NCBI RefSeq assembly: GCF_017654485.1
Contig: NZ_CP061091.1
Location: 1,935,501 to 1,999,500, forward strand
Direction: 5' to 3'
DNA from: Roseomonas marmotae
GTDB lineage: Bacteria; Pseudomonadota; Alphaproteobacteria; Acetobacterales; Acetobacteraceae
Length of the DNA: 64,000 bases
Of the stretch, positions 32,616 through 40,741 are shown in pieces. The stretch's first letter is position 1, and each line of letters begins with the position of its first letter. The position numbers and the translations under genes are program-made. The notes beneath the pieces were generated by a model. That model had not been told where the DNA came from, did no database searches, and saw nothing but the letters and a program-made list of their open reading frames with translations.

Positions 32616-33011
32616 TCAGGGCGCCCGCAGCCGCTCCACCGTCACGCCCACGCCAGCGGCATCGGAGATGATATCCGGCTTTTCAACCGTCACGCGCGCG
32701 GCCCGTACCCGGGGGTCGGCCAGGACGGCCATGGCGATCCGTTCGGCCAGGGTTTCCGCCAGTAGCACATGCCCGGCGGTGGCGATGGCGCGGGCCCGGT
32801 TCACCACCGCCTCGTAATCCACCACACGCTCGAACCGATCCTCTCCCACGCCATGCGGCGCGGCATCATCCTCGGCCAGTAGCTCAATATCGATCAGCAC
32901 CGACTGAGGGGCCTGTTCGTGCTCATAGATGCCAAGGCGCGCCTGCACCGCCAGCCGACGCACGAAGACACGCCGCAGGCCGGCGCGGGCATCGGGTTCA
33001 TAACTGCTCAT
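32616..33011 (-). CDS. folB: dihydroneopterin aldolase
   Basis: The 131-residue enzyme cleaves 7,8-dihydroneopterin to 6-hydroxymethyl-dihydropterin and glycolaldehyde in folate synthesis. Family segments are RLAVQARLGIYEHEQAPQSVLIDIEL, ERVVDYEAVVNRARAI, LLAETLAERIAMAVLADPRV and VTVEKPDIISDAAGVGVTVER with the conserved KP. ATG 33011 shares one base with the stop of the upstream reductase gene, so both are translated together; that neighbour also looks pterin-related. The longer upstream frame is the shadow of that gene. Confidence 0.92.
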   Translation of the reverse strand: MSSYEPDARAGLRRVFVRRLAVQARLGIYEHEQAPQSVLIDIELLAEDDAAPHGVGEDRFERVVDYEAVVNRARAIATAGHVLLAETLAERIAMAVLADPRVRAARVTVEKPDIISDAAGVGVTVERLRAP

Positions 33012-33781
33012 CAGGCTGTCTCCGGCGGCCGGGTAGGGGACCATTGCAGGTGCTGACCGCCGTCCAGCGCGATCATCTGCCCGGTCATGGAGGGCAGGCG
33101 CAGGATGCTCAGCACGGCCGCCGCCACCTCCTCCGGGCTGGTTCCGTGGCCCAGGGGGACGCTCGCATTCTGCCGGGCAAAATGCTCCGGGCTCTGGCCG
33201 GGGGTGCGCATGGCCGGGCCTGGCCCGATGCCATTGACGCGGATGCGTGGCGCCAGGGCCAGGGCCATGCTCTGCGTCAGGGCCCAGAGTGCGGCCTTGG
33301 AGACGCTGTAGCTGACGAAATGCGGGGTCAGGGACCAGACACGCTGGTCCAGCATATTGATCACCACGCCCTCGGCCCCGCCCGGCAGGGCCCGGGCGAA
33401 AGCCTGCATCAGCACGAAGGGCGCGCGCAGATTGGGCTCCAGATGCCGGTCCCAGCTCTCCCGCGTCGCATCGTGCCATTCGTCCCGCTGGAACGCGGAA
33501 GCGTTGTTCACCAGCACGCCGACAGGCCCCAGCGCGGCGCTGGCCTCGGGCAGGAGGCGGTTCGTCTCCTCCTCCCGCGCCAGGTCGGCCTGCAATACCA
33601 CGGCGCGGAGGCCGAGGGCGGCGATGGCCTGCCGCGTCTCCTCGGCCTCCGCGGCGCTGGCGCGGTGATGGATGGCGATGTCGAAGCCGGCGCCGGCCAG
33701 GGCCAGGGCGCTGGCCCGGCCCAGGCGCTTGGCCGCGCCGGTGACCAGCGCGACGCGGGGGATGCTGTCGGGAATGGGCAT
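33011..33781 (-). CDS. SDR family oxidoreductase, FolM/pteridine reductase-like
   Basis: The 256-residue short-chain dehydrogenase has the cofactor motif TGAAKRLGRASALALAGAG (an arginine-containing TGxxxRxG favours NADPH), LVNNASAF, and the catalytic Tyr-Lys in SYSVSKAALWALTQSMA. A NMLDQRVWSLTPHF segment resembles pteridine reductases and FolM. With folB directly downstream and overlapping by one base, reduction of a dihydropterin or dihydrofolate is a reasonable inference, but the substrate is not proven. Confidence 0.8.
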   Translation of the reverse strand: MPIPDSIPRVALVTGAAKRLGRASALALAGAGFDIAIHHRASAAEAEETRQAIAALGLRAVVLQADLAREEETNRLLPEASAALGPVGVLVNNASAFQRDEWHDATRESWDRHLEPNLRAPFVLMQAFARALPGGAEGVVINMLDQRVWSLTPHFVSYSVSKAALWALTQSMALALAPRIRVNGIGPGPAMRTPGQSPEHFARQNASVPLGHGTSPEEVAAAVLSILRLPSMTGQMIALDGGQHLQWSPTRPPETA

Positions 33782-33834
33782 GATGGGGCGGAGAGTGGGG
33801 GCGAGCCCCCCATCCCGTCCAGAGGGACGCGCGT

Positions 33835-34626
33835 TCAGCCGATGGCGGCCTTGCGCACCTCCTCGCGGATCTCGGCCATCAGCCGTGCCTTCAGCTCGGC
33901 GAAGACCGGGCTGGTCTTGACCGTCCAGTCGCGCGGATAGGGCAGGGGGACCGGCAGTTCCGCCTTGATCCGCCCCGGGCGGGCCGACATCACCAGCACG
34001 CGGTTGGCGAGGAAGATGGCCTCGTCGATATCATGGGTGACGAAGAGCACGGTCTTGCGCGCACCCGCGCTATCCGCCTCCCAGACCTCCAGCAGCAGTT
34101 CCTGCATCAGTTCCCGCGTCTGGTGATCCAGCGCGCCGAAGGGCTCGTCCAGCAGCAGCACCTCCGGGTCATTGGCCAGGGCGCGGGCCAGGGCGGTGCG
34201 CTGCTGCATGCCGCCGGAGAGCTGGCGTGGCCAATGGTCCTCGAAGCCCACCAGCCCCGTGCGGGCGATGAACTTGGCCGAGATAGCGCGGATCTCGTCC
34301 TCCGGCAGCTTCCGCTCCCGCAGGCCGAACTCGATGTTCTGCCGCACCGTCAGCCAGGGGAAGAGCGTATAGGACTGGAACACCATCCCCCGGTCCCGCC
34401 CCGGCCCCGAGACCGTGCGGCCATTCAGTGTGACGCTGCCGCCGCTGGGCCGGTCCAGCCCGGCGACGATGCGCAGCATCGTGGACTTGCCGCAGCCGGA
34501 AGGGCCGAGGATGGAGACGAACTCGCCCGGCGCCACGTCCAGGTCGGTCGGCCGCAGCGCCAGGGTCGGCGCGGTCTTGCCCTGGCCAGGGAAGGTGCGG
34601 GTCAGGCCGCGGATCGTCAGGGTCAT
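33835..34626 (-). CDS. ABC transporter ATP-binding protein, nitrate/sulfonate/taurine type
   Basis: The 263-residue ATPase has Walker [13 protein letters not shown]-loop [15 protein letters not shown], signature [16 protein letters not shown], Walker [13 protein letters not shown] and H-loop [18 protein letters not shown]. These and the length match SsuB/TauB/NrtD importers of oxyanions and sulfonates. It overlaps the permease gene by 4 nt and is the last gene of an SBP-permease-ATPase set transcribed leftward. Substrate cannot be told from the ATPase. Confidence 0.93.
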   Translation of the reverse strand: MTLTIRGLTRTFPGQGKTAPTLALRPTDLDVAPGEFVSILGPSGCGKSTMLRIVAGLDRPSGGSVTLNGRTVSGPGRDRGMVFQSYTLFPWLTVRQNIEFGLRERKLPEDEIRAISAKFIARTGLVGFEDHWPRQLSGGMQQRTALARALANDPEVLLLDEPFGALDHQTRELMQELLLEVWEADSAGARKTVLFVTHDIDEAIFLANRVLVMSARPGRIKAELPVPLPYPRDWTVKTSPVFAELKARLMAEIREEVRKAAIG

Positions 34627-35399
34627 GACAGGGCAGCCCAGCGGAAGAGGCGCCGGTTCAGCGCCTTGAAGAGGAAGTCAGTCACCAAGCCGATCAGGCC
34701 GATGACGACGATGCCGAAGATCATCTGCCCGGTATCCAGCAGCCGCTGGCTGTCCATGATCATGTGGCCGATGCCGCTCTGCGCGCCGATCAACTCGGCC
34801 ACGATCACGTAGGTCCAGGCCCAGCCCAGCACCAGGCGCAGCGCCTCCATCACCTGCGGCGCGGCGGCGGGAATGATGACGCGCCGCAGGATGCCGCGGC
34901 TGCGCGCGCCCAGCGTATAGGCGGCCTCCACCAGATCGACCCGCGTGGCGCCGGCGATCACGGCCACCATGATGACGATCTGGAAGACGGAGCCGATGAT
35001 GATGACGGAGAGCTTCTGCGCCTCCCCCACGCCGGCCCAGAGGATCAGCAGCGGAATGAAGGCCGAGGCCGGAAGATAGCGGGCGAAGGAGATGAAGGGC
35101 TCGAAGAAGGCTTCAACCGGCTTGTAGGCGCCCATCAGCAGCCCCAGCGGCACCGCGACGATGGCGGCCAGCAGGAAGCCGCCCAGCACGCGCCAGATGG
35201 TCATGCCGACATCGCCGATGAAGCCGTATTCGGTGAAGAGCGTCCAGCCAGACATCAGCGCCTGCCCGGGCGATGCCAGGAAGAGCGGCTGCACGAAGCC
35301 GCCATAGGTGGCGAGCCCCCAGAGGCCGATGAACAGGACGAAGAACCCCAGGCCGAGGACAACGCGCGCGGCGGGGGAGACAGGTTTTAGCGGTTCCAG
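34623..35399 (-). CDS. ABC transporter permease, SsuC/TauC type, with apparent CTG start
   Basis: The 258-residue permease has six spans and the EAA loop RVDLVEAAYTLGARSRGILRRVIIPAAAP. The first ATG/GTG/TTG codon in frame is GTG 35294, which would remove the first membrane span. The frame is open up to TGA at 35424-35426 and encodes a convincing first span (ARVVLGLGFFVLFIGLWGLA) with no standard start codon. CTG at 35397-35399 has GAGGT 7 nt upstream and gives the length usual for the family, so CTG initiation is proposed. It overlaps the ATPase gene by 4 nt. Confidence 0.8.
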   Translation of the reverse strand: MEPLKPVSPAARVVLGLGFFVLFIGLWGLATYGGFVQPLFLASPGQALMSGWTLFTEYGFIGDVGMTIWRVLGGFLLAAIVAVPLGLLMGAYKPVEAFFEPFISFARYLPASAFIPLLILWAGVGEAQKLSVIIIGSVFQIVIMVAVIAGATRVDLVEAAYTLGARSRGILRRVIIPAAAPQVMEALRLVLGWAWTYVIVAELIGAQSGIGHMIMDSQRLLDTGQMIFGIVVIGLIGLVTDFLFKALNRRLFRWAALS

Positions 35400-35406
35400 G
35401 GTCGAG

Positions 35407-35411
35407 ACCTC
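35407..35411 (-). promoter_or_regulatory. Shine-Dalgarno GAGGT for CTG-initiated permease
   Basis: On the minus strand GAGGT lies 7 nt before CTG 35399. It is the only good ribosome site near the beginning of the permease frame and decides the start. Confidence 0.5.
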
Positions 35412-35600
35412 GGCAGGAAGGAGTCAGGCTGCCGCCCCATGCCACGGATAAGCTCTCGGAGCATCCGGGATTCCCGTCGGTATATCGGCGGGTTCGGGTT
35501 GCAGCGCGGGAATGTGGCAAGGCGCATGGTGAGGGAGGCCGCGGCCGGCACGGGAGCGGGCCGGGTGGCTGCCCGCTGTCCCGCCCCGGCTCCTGAACGG

Positions 35601-35621
35601 GCGGGGGCAGGGTGCCCCCGC
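35601..35621 (-). terminator. strong GC hairpin between binding-protein and permease genes
   Basis: GCGGGGGCA (35601-35609) pairs perfectly with TGCCCCCGC (35613-35621) around a 3-nt loop. It is 7 nt downstream of the binding-protein stop on the minus strand. No T-run follows, so it may act as an attenuator or mRNA stabiliser that raises binding-protein levels over the membrane components, as in many ABC operons. Confidence 0.5.
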
Positions 35622-35627
35622 GCGCCT

Positions 35628-36584
35628 TCAGCCAACGAAGCGCGTGTCCAGAAGCTTGGAAAGATCGGGCGAGCCGCGCACGACCCCCGTCTCCTTCTGC
35701 ACTTCCAGGGCCTTGGCCATGAACTCCTGCAGCCCGCCGGCCACATAGGCCTTGTTCTCCGCCGCGTCCTGCCAGTCGATGAACCCGGCGCTGGCCTTGA
35801 AGGCCTCGGCGGACTGGTTCACGCGCTTGCCCATGATCTCGAAGGACTTGTCCGGCTCGTTCTGGATCATCTCCAGGGCGGCGTTCCAGCCCTTCACCAC
35901 GGCCCGCACCGCATCCTCATTCTTGGCGATGAAATCCGGCGTGAAGGCCAGGGTATCCACGACGCAGGGATGATCCGTGGTGGTCGCCAGGATGCGGCCC
36001 TTGTCGGCGGGCAGGGTGCGGATGGAGGAGAGATAGGGCTCGTAGGTCGAGCAGCCGTCGAACTGCCCGGCGACGAAAGCCTGCGCGGCCGGCTGCGGCG
36101 CCAGGGTGGCGGTCTTGACGTCCTTGATGGAGATGCCGTTCTCCCGCAGCATGTAGGCCAGCACGAAATAAGGCGTGGTGCCGGCACCGTCGACCGCGAA
36201 GGTCTTGCCCTTCATGTCGGACCAGCCGCCGATATTCGGCCGCACCGCCACACCGTCGCCGCCCCGGGACTTGTCCAGCACCAGAACCTGCACCAGCGGC
36301 ATGGTGCTGGCCCAGAGGATCATGGTGTCCACGGTCGTGACGACACAGTTCAGCGCGCCGCTGGCCAGCGCCAGGTTGCGCTGCACCTGCGGCACGAAGC
36401 GGGTCTCGACCTCGACCCCGGCCGCCTTGAACAGACCGGCCTGCTCGGCCAGGGTCAGCGGCGCGAAGCCGGTCCAGCCGGACATGCCGATGGTGATCTT
36501 CGGCATGGACTGGGCACGGGCCAGGTGGGGCCTCGCCAGCGGCAGGGCGGCAGTGGCTGACAGCAGCAGGCGGCGGTTCAGCAT
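35628..36584 (-). CDS. ABC transporter substrate-binding protein, SsuA/NMT1-like
   Basis: The 318-residue periplasmic protein starts with a signal peptide (MLNRRLLLSATAALPLARPHLARAQ). It has the family pattern ITIGMSGWTGFAPLTLAEQAGLFKAAGVEVET, then KSRGGDGVAVRPNIGGWSDMKGKTFAVDGAGTTPYFVLAYMLRENG. These proteins bind sulfonates, nitrate, taurine or pyrimidine-like compounds. It is the first gene of the importer set; the permease and ATPase follow leftward after a 228-nt spacer containing a strong hairpin. The ligand is unknown. Confidence 0.9.
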   Translation of the reverse strand: MLNRRLLLSATAALPLARPHLARAQSMPKITIGMSGWTGFAPLTLAEQAGLFKAAGVEVETRFVPQVQRNLALASGALNCVVTTVDTMILWASTMPLVQVLVLDKSRGGDGVAVRPNIGGWSDMKGKTFAVDGAGTTPYFVLAYMLRENGISIKDVKTATLAPQPAAQAFVAGQFDGCSTYEPYLSSIRTLPADKGRILATTTDHPCVVDTLAFTPDFIAKNEDAVRAVVKGWNAALEMIQNEPDKSFEIMGKRVNQSAEAFKASAGFIDWQDAAENKAYVAGGLQEFMAKALEVQKETGVVRGSPDLSKLLDTRFVG

Positions 36585-36715
36585 GATGTCGTCTCCTTCA
36601 GGGCCGGGTGGCCCGCCTTCAGCGCGCAGGATAGCTCTCCATCCCGTGTGCAGGGAGAGACTGTGTCGATTTATTCACGAGTTCCGGAACGGGGCCTGAA
36701 CGCCCTTTGGGCAGC

Positions 36716-37405
36716 CTATGCCCGCCGGCCGAGCAGCAGTGTCACCATGCTGACGCCCAGGCAGAGCAGCAGCAGCAGCAGGCCCAGCGCCAGCGCCATG
36801 GGCAGGTCGCCCTTCTGCGTCTCCAGCGCGATGGCGGTGGTCATGGTGCGGGTTTCCCCGCGGATATTGCCGCCGACGATCAGGATGGCGCCGACCTCTG
36901 CGATGGCCCGGCCAAAGGCGGCCAGGAAGACCGTGACCAGCGGCGACTGCGCCATGCGCGTCAGCTGCCAGAGGCATTGCCAGAATCCGGCGCCATCGAT
37001 GGCCAGGGCGTCCCGGTGCTCGTTCCAGAAAGGCGCCAGGGCGCGGCTGGCCAGCGCCACCACGATGGGCAGCGCCAGGATGGTCTGTGCCATGCCCATG
37101 GCGAAAGGGGTGAAGAGCCAGCCCAGGCTCCCCAGCGGTCCGCTGCGGGAGAGCAGGAGGTAGCAGACCAGGCCGACCACCACCGGCGGCAGGCCCAGGG
37201 CGGCATTGGCCAGCAGCAGAAGCGTGTCCCGCCCCCGGAAGCGGTTGGCCGTCAGTATCAGGGCGATGGGCAGACCCGCCAGGAAGGCCACTGCCGCCGC
37301 GGAGCCGGAGACACGGAGCGAAAGCAGCACGATCTGCAGCAGCTCCGCATCGCCGTCCAGGATCAGGGAAAGGGCAAGGCTGGTGGCCTGAGCGACGTCA
37401 TGCAT
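36716..37405 (-). CDS. tupB: ABC transporter permease, tungstate/molybdate TupB type
   Basis: The 229-residue permease has five to six spans. The segments VGLVCYLLLSRSGPLGSLGWLFTPFAMGMAQTILALPIVVAL, the EAA loop FWQCLWQLTRMAQSPLVTVFLAAFGRAIAEVGAILIVGGNIRGETRTMTTAIALET and length match TupB/WtpB-like permeases. No binding protein (TupA) or ATPase (TupC) gene is adjacent, so it is an orphan in this window. It starts at ATG 37405, divergent from a DUF4347 gene. A metal role would fit the molybdopterin genes at 28 kb but that link is inference. Confidence 0.8.
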   Translation of the reverse strand: MHDVAQATSLALSLILDGDAELLQIVLLSLRVSGSAAAVAFLAGLPIALILTANRFRGRDTLLLLANAALGLPPVVVGLVCYLLLSRSGPLGSLGWLFTPFAMGMAQTILALPIVVALASRALAPFWNEHRDALAIDGAGFWQCLWQLTRMAQSPLVTVFLAAFGRAIAEVGAILIVGGNIRGETRTMTTAIALETQKGDLPMALALGLLLLLLCLGVSMVTLLLGRRA

Positions 37406-37504
37406 GCGGCGCGGGATGCCCCCGAAGCCGCCGCGCCGCAACCCCGGGCTTCGCCGTGAATTTGCCTGGGTGATGATTGACGGTTTGGCAAGGAGGAGAG
37501 GCGC

Positions 37505-38128
37505 ATGATGCAGGGCACCCAAAAGGGGGAGAACATCATGTCGCGCAACACGCAGCTTCTCGTATTGGACCCGCGCCTGGAAGGCTGGGGCCGCCTGCTG
37601 GCGGGCGCCCAACCGGGCGTCGCCGTGCTGGTCCTGGACCCGAAGCGGGACGGGCTGACCCAACTGGCCGAGGTGGCGGAGGAATTCGGACCGCTACAGG
37701 CCATCCATATCGCCGACCGAGGCGAGCCCGGGCGGCTGCGGCTGGGCAGCCTAATACTGGACCCCGAGTCCCTGGCCGGGCGAGCAGCGGAGCTGGCCCG
37801 GGTCGGCCATGGCATCGTCCCCGGTGGGGCATTGCTGCTCTGGGGCTGCGAGATCGGCGCCGGCGCGGTGGGCGCGCGGCTGGTGGCCGCCCTGTCACGC
37901 GCCGTCGGGCGGGATGTCGCGGCCTCCGACGATCGCACCGGCCCCAGCCGCCTGAACGGGGACTGGGAGCTGGAGGTGGCCAGCGGGCCGGTGCTGGCGC
38001 AGCCGACCCATGCGGTGGCGATGGCCGCGCTGGAAGCTCACCCGGTGCTGCTGAAGCCCCGGGAGAAGGTGGTGCCCTTCAGGCGTCCACTTCCTCCAGG
38101 TCCAGCTTCGACGCATTCTCCTGGATAA
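37505..38128 (+). CDS. stand-alone DUF4347-domain protein
   Basis: The 207-residue protein consists almost only of a DUF4347 domain, normally found at the N terminus of very large cadherin/VCBS adhesins. Matching blocks are VAVLVLDPKRDGLTQLAEV, LQAIHIADRGEPGRLRLGSLILDPESL, ALLLWGCEIGAG, GRDVAASDDRTG and NGDWELEVASG. DUF4347 carries a caspase-like His-Gly and Cys pair; here the Cys is kept (C115) but the His position is Arg72. No signal peptide is seen. Both ATG 37505 (AAGGAGGAG upstream) and ATG 37538 (GGGGGAG upstream) are possible starts. The 3' end overlaps parE on the other strand by 50 nt. Confidence 0.7.
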   Translation: MMQGTQKGENIMSRNTQLLVLDPRLEGWGRLLAGAQPGVAVLVLDPKRDGLTQLAEVAEEFGPLQAIHIADRGEPGRLRLGSLILDPESLAGRAAELARVGHGIVPGGALLLWGCEIGAGAVGARLVAALSRAVGRDVAASDDRTGPSRLNGDWELEVASGPVLAQPTHAVAMAALEAHPVLLKPREKVVPFRRPLPPGPASTHSPG

Positions 38129-40052
38129 AACGGAAGCGCAGCTCCGGCTTGCGCCCCATCAGCTCCTCCACCCGCTCGGCGGTGCTGGCGCGTTCCTCAG
38201 GCGGCAGCACCACCTTCAGTAGCGTGCGCCGCTTCGGGTCCATCGTCGTCTCCTTCAGGGAGGCGGCGGGCATCTCGCCCAGGCCCTTGAAGCGGCTGAC
38301 CTCGACCTTCTGATTGGGCTTGAAGGCCTTCTTCAGCAGCTTCTCCCGCTCGGCATCGTCCATCGCGTAGATGGTCTTGCCGCCGGCGGCGAGACGGTAG
38401 AGCGGCGGGCGCGCCAGATGCACGCGGCCCTGCTTCACCAGCTCCGGCAGTTCCTTGTAGAAGAAGGTCATCAGCAGCGTGGCGATATGGGCCCCGTCAA
38501 CATCGGCATCGGTCATGATGATGATGCGGCCATAGCGCAGGCGGCTGATGTCGAAGCGGTCCCCGGCGCCGCAGCCCAGCGCCTCGATCAGGTCCTTCAG
38601 CTCCTGGTTCTGCCGAAGCTTATCCGCGCTGGCGGAGGCCACGTTCAGGATCTTGCCGCGCAGGGGTAGCACGGCCTGGGTCTCGCGGTCCCGCGCCTGC
38701 TTGGCCGAGCCACCGGCCGAATCGCCCTCCACCAGGAACAGCTCGGTGCCTTCGGCCGCCTCGCGGGCGCAGTCGGCCAGCTTGCCGGGCAGGCGCAGCC
38801 GGCGCGTGGCGCTCTTGCGTGGCGTATCCTTCTGTTCCCGGCGGCGGATGCGCTCCTCGGCGCGCTCCATCGCGAAGGCCAGCAGGTTGTCGGCGGTGGC
38901 GGGGTCGCCGGCCAGCCAGTGGTCGAAATGGTCGCGCAGCCCGGCCTCGACCAGCCTGCTGGCCTCGGGGCTGGTCAGCTTGTCCTTGGTCTGCCCCTGG
39001 AACTGGGGGTCGCGGATGAAGACCGAGAGCATGCCCGCAAGCCCGCCGAAGACATCCTCGGCGGTGACGTTGGCGGCCCGCTTCTCCTTCTTCAGTTCGC
39101 CATAGGCGCGCAGGCCCTTCACCAGCGCCGCGCGCAGACCGGCCTCATGCGTGCCGCCCTGCGGGGTCGGGATGGTATTGGCATAGGTATGCACGAAGCC
39201 GTCGCCACGCTCCGTCCAGGTGACGGCCCATTCCATCCGGCCCGCACCCTTGGGAAAGGTGGCGTCGCCGGCCCAGGGGGCGGGAATGACGGTGGCCTGC
39301 CCCTCGACCGAGGCCGCCAGGAAGTCCAGCAACCCACCCGGGAAGTGCAGGGTGGCATTGCTGGGGGTGTCATCCTTGATCAACGCCGGGTCACAGGACC
39401 AGCGGATCTCGACGCCCCGGTAGAGGTAGGCCTTGGACCGGCAGAGCCTGAACAGCCGCGTGGCCGAGAACTGCTGGCTGCCGAAGATCTCGGGGTCCGG
39501 CTTGAAGCGGATGGTGGTGCCGCGCCGGTTATGGACCGCGCCGGCATTCTTCAGCTTCGTGGTCGGCTTGCCGCGCGCATAGCTCTGGGTGAACAGCGTG
39601 CGGTCACGCGCCACCTCCACCTGGAGCGTCTCGGAAAGCGCGTTGACCACTGAACTGCCGACGCCGTGCAGGCCGCCAGAGGTGTCATAGGCCTTGCCGG
39701 AGAACTTGCCGCCCGAATGCAGGGTGGTGAGGATAACCTCCAGCGCCGAGAGCTTGGGGAATTTCGGATGCGGGTCCACCGGGATGCCGCGCCCGTTGTC
39801 GCGCACCACCAGCACATTGCCGGCTTCCAATGACATTTCGATGCGGTCGGCATGGCCTGCCACCGCCTCGTCCATGGCGTTGTCCAGCACCTCCGCAGCC
39901 AGATGGTGCAGGGCGTTCTCGTCGGTGCCGCCGATATACATGCCCGGCCGGCGCCGGACTGGCTCCAGACCTTCGAGGACCTCGATGTCCTTGGCGGAAT
40001 AGCTTGCTTGGGCAGGGGCTTTGGCACCCTTGCCGCCGAAGAGATCGTTCAT
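38079..40052 (-). CDS. parE: DNA topoisomerase IV subunit B
   Basis: The 657-residue ATPase subunit, with ParC, decatenates daughter chromosomes. It has GHKL ATPase motifs (EVLDNAMDEAVAG, VRDNGRGIPVD, TSGGLHGVGSSVVNAL) and a transducer domain. The TOPRIM domain has ELFLVEGDSAGGSAKQARD and MTDADVDGAHI, and the C terminus is RFKGLGEMPAASLKETTMDPKRR. The QTK loop is present as FQGQTKDKL. ATG 40052 (MNDLFGGKG) is preferred over the frame start at 40079. Its length (about 650, without the gyrase-specific insert) supports ParE rather than GyrB. The 3' end overlaps the DUF4347 gene. Confidence 0.94.
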   Translation of the reverse strand: MNDLFGGKGAKAPAQASYSAKDIEVLEGLEPVRRRPGMYIGGTDENALHHLAAEVLDNAMDEAVAGHADRIEMSLEAGNVLVVRDNGRGIPVDPHPKFPKLSALEVILTTLHSGGKFSGKAYDTSGGLHGVGSSVVNALSETLQVEVARDRTLFTQSYARGKPTTKLKNAGAVHNRRGTTIRFKPDPEIFGSQQFSATRLFRLCRSKAYLYRGVEIRWSCDPALIKDDTPSNATLHFPGGLLDFLAASVEGQATVIPAPWAGDATFPKGAGRMEWAVTWTERGDGFVHTYANTIPTPQGGTHEAGLRAALVKGLRAYGELKKEKRAANVTAEDVFGGLAGMLSVFIRDPQFQGQTKDKLTSPEASRLVEAGLRDHFDHWLAGDPATADNLLAFAMERAEERIRRREQKDTPRKSATRRLRLPGKLADCAREAAEGTELFLVEGDSAGGSAKQARDRETQAVLPLRGKILNVASASADKLRQNQELKDLIEALGCGAGDRFDISRLRYGRIIIMTDADVDGAHIATLLMTFFYKELPELVKQGRVHLARPPLYRLAAGGKTIYAMDDAEREKLLKKAFKPNQKVEVSRFKGLGEMPAASLKETTMDPKRRTLLKVVLPPEERASTAERVEELMGRKPELRFRFIQENASKLDLEEVDA

Positions 40053-40141
40053 GTCTTGTTCACACCCCTCGCGCCGCACGGTAGCGGCGGAGGGGGGGGA
40101 ACCGCAACCCGGAGCGCACTCCGGCGCCCCGGATCAGCTCC

Positions 40142-40633
40142 TCAATTCTCGGCGTTGCCGGTATGCGCTTCCAGCATCCACAGCTTCTTGTCGAGGTCGC
40201 GGGAGACCTCGGTCAGCAGGTCGGCGGTATCGGCATCGCCGGCTTCCTCGGTAGCCTCGATGCCCGCGCGCACCGTCTTGGCATTGGCGGCGAAGCGCTC
40301 CACCAGCTCCTCGACATGCTTCATGGTGTAGGTCACGTCACGCGGATAGGCCTTCAGGCGGGTCTTCTCCGCCACGATCTGGCTCGTGCCGTCCGGCGTG
40401 CCGCCCAGCTGCACCAGGCGCTCGGCGATGTCGTCACCGAACTGGAACAGGTCGTTGTAGAAACCCTCCAGCATGGTGTGCAGGCCGATGAAGTTGGGGC
40501 CGCGCATCGTCCAATGGGCCATGCGGACGCTGTTGGTCAGGTCGATGGTATCGACCAGGACGCCGTTCAGGACGTTGATCGACGTCTTCTTGGCATTCTC
40601 GCCGAGGTCGTTGGGGGACTTACGAAGGGCCAT
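40142..40633 (-). CDS. dps: DNA starvation/stationary-phase protection protein, ferritin-like
   Basis: The 163-residue Dps forms a dodecamer that binds DNA and oxidises iron with peroxide. The inter-subunit ferroxidase ligands are in AHWTMRGPNFIGLH and YNDLFQFGDDIAERLVQLGG; the end RDLDKKLWMLEAHTG is typical. ATG 40633 with GGAG 9 nt upstream is chosen over ATG 40648, which lacks a ribosome site. It stands alone between parE and an MFS exporter, both also on the minus strand. Confidence 0.94.
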   Translation of the reverse strand: MALRKSPNDLGENAKKTSINVLNGVLVDTIDLTNSVRMAHWTMRGPNFIGLHTMLEGFYNDLFQFGDDIAERLVQLGGTPDGTSQIVAEKTRLKAYPRDVTYTMKHVEELVERFAANAKTVRAGIEATEEAGDADTADLLTEVSRDLDKKLWMLEAHTGNAEN

Positions 40634-40741
40634 GATTTCAGTCTCCATGCTCTGGCGCGTTAAACGCTGCCTCTGGAATGAGGGTTGCCCCCTGCGGCTT
40701 GCCAAGTCCTGCCAAGCTCAAGAATGGCTGCCCTGCGTCGT

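Noticed and set aside
38079..38128. 50-nt overlap of DUF4347 gene and parE as a sequencing error
   Set aside because: Both frames stay intact and parE ends at a normal place; the DUF4347 tail beyond the domain is simply read-through into the convergent gene.
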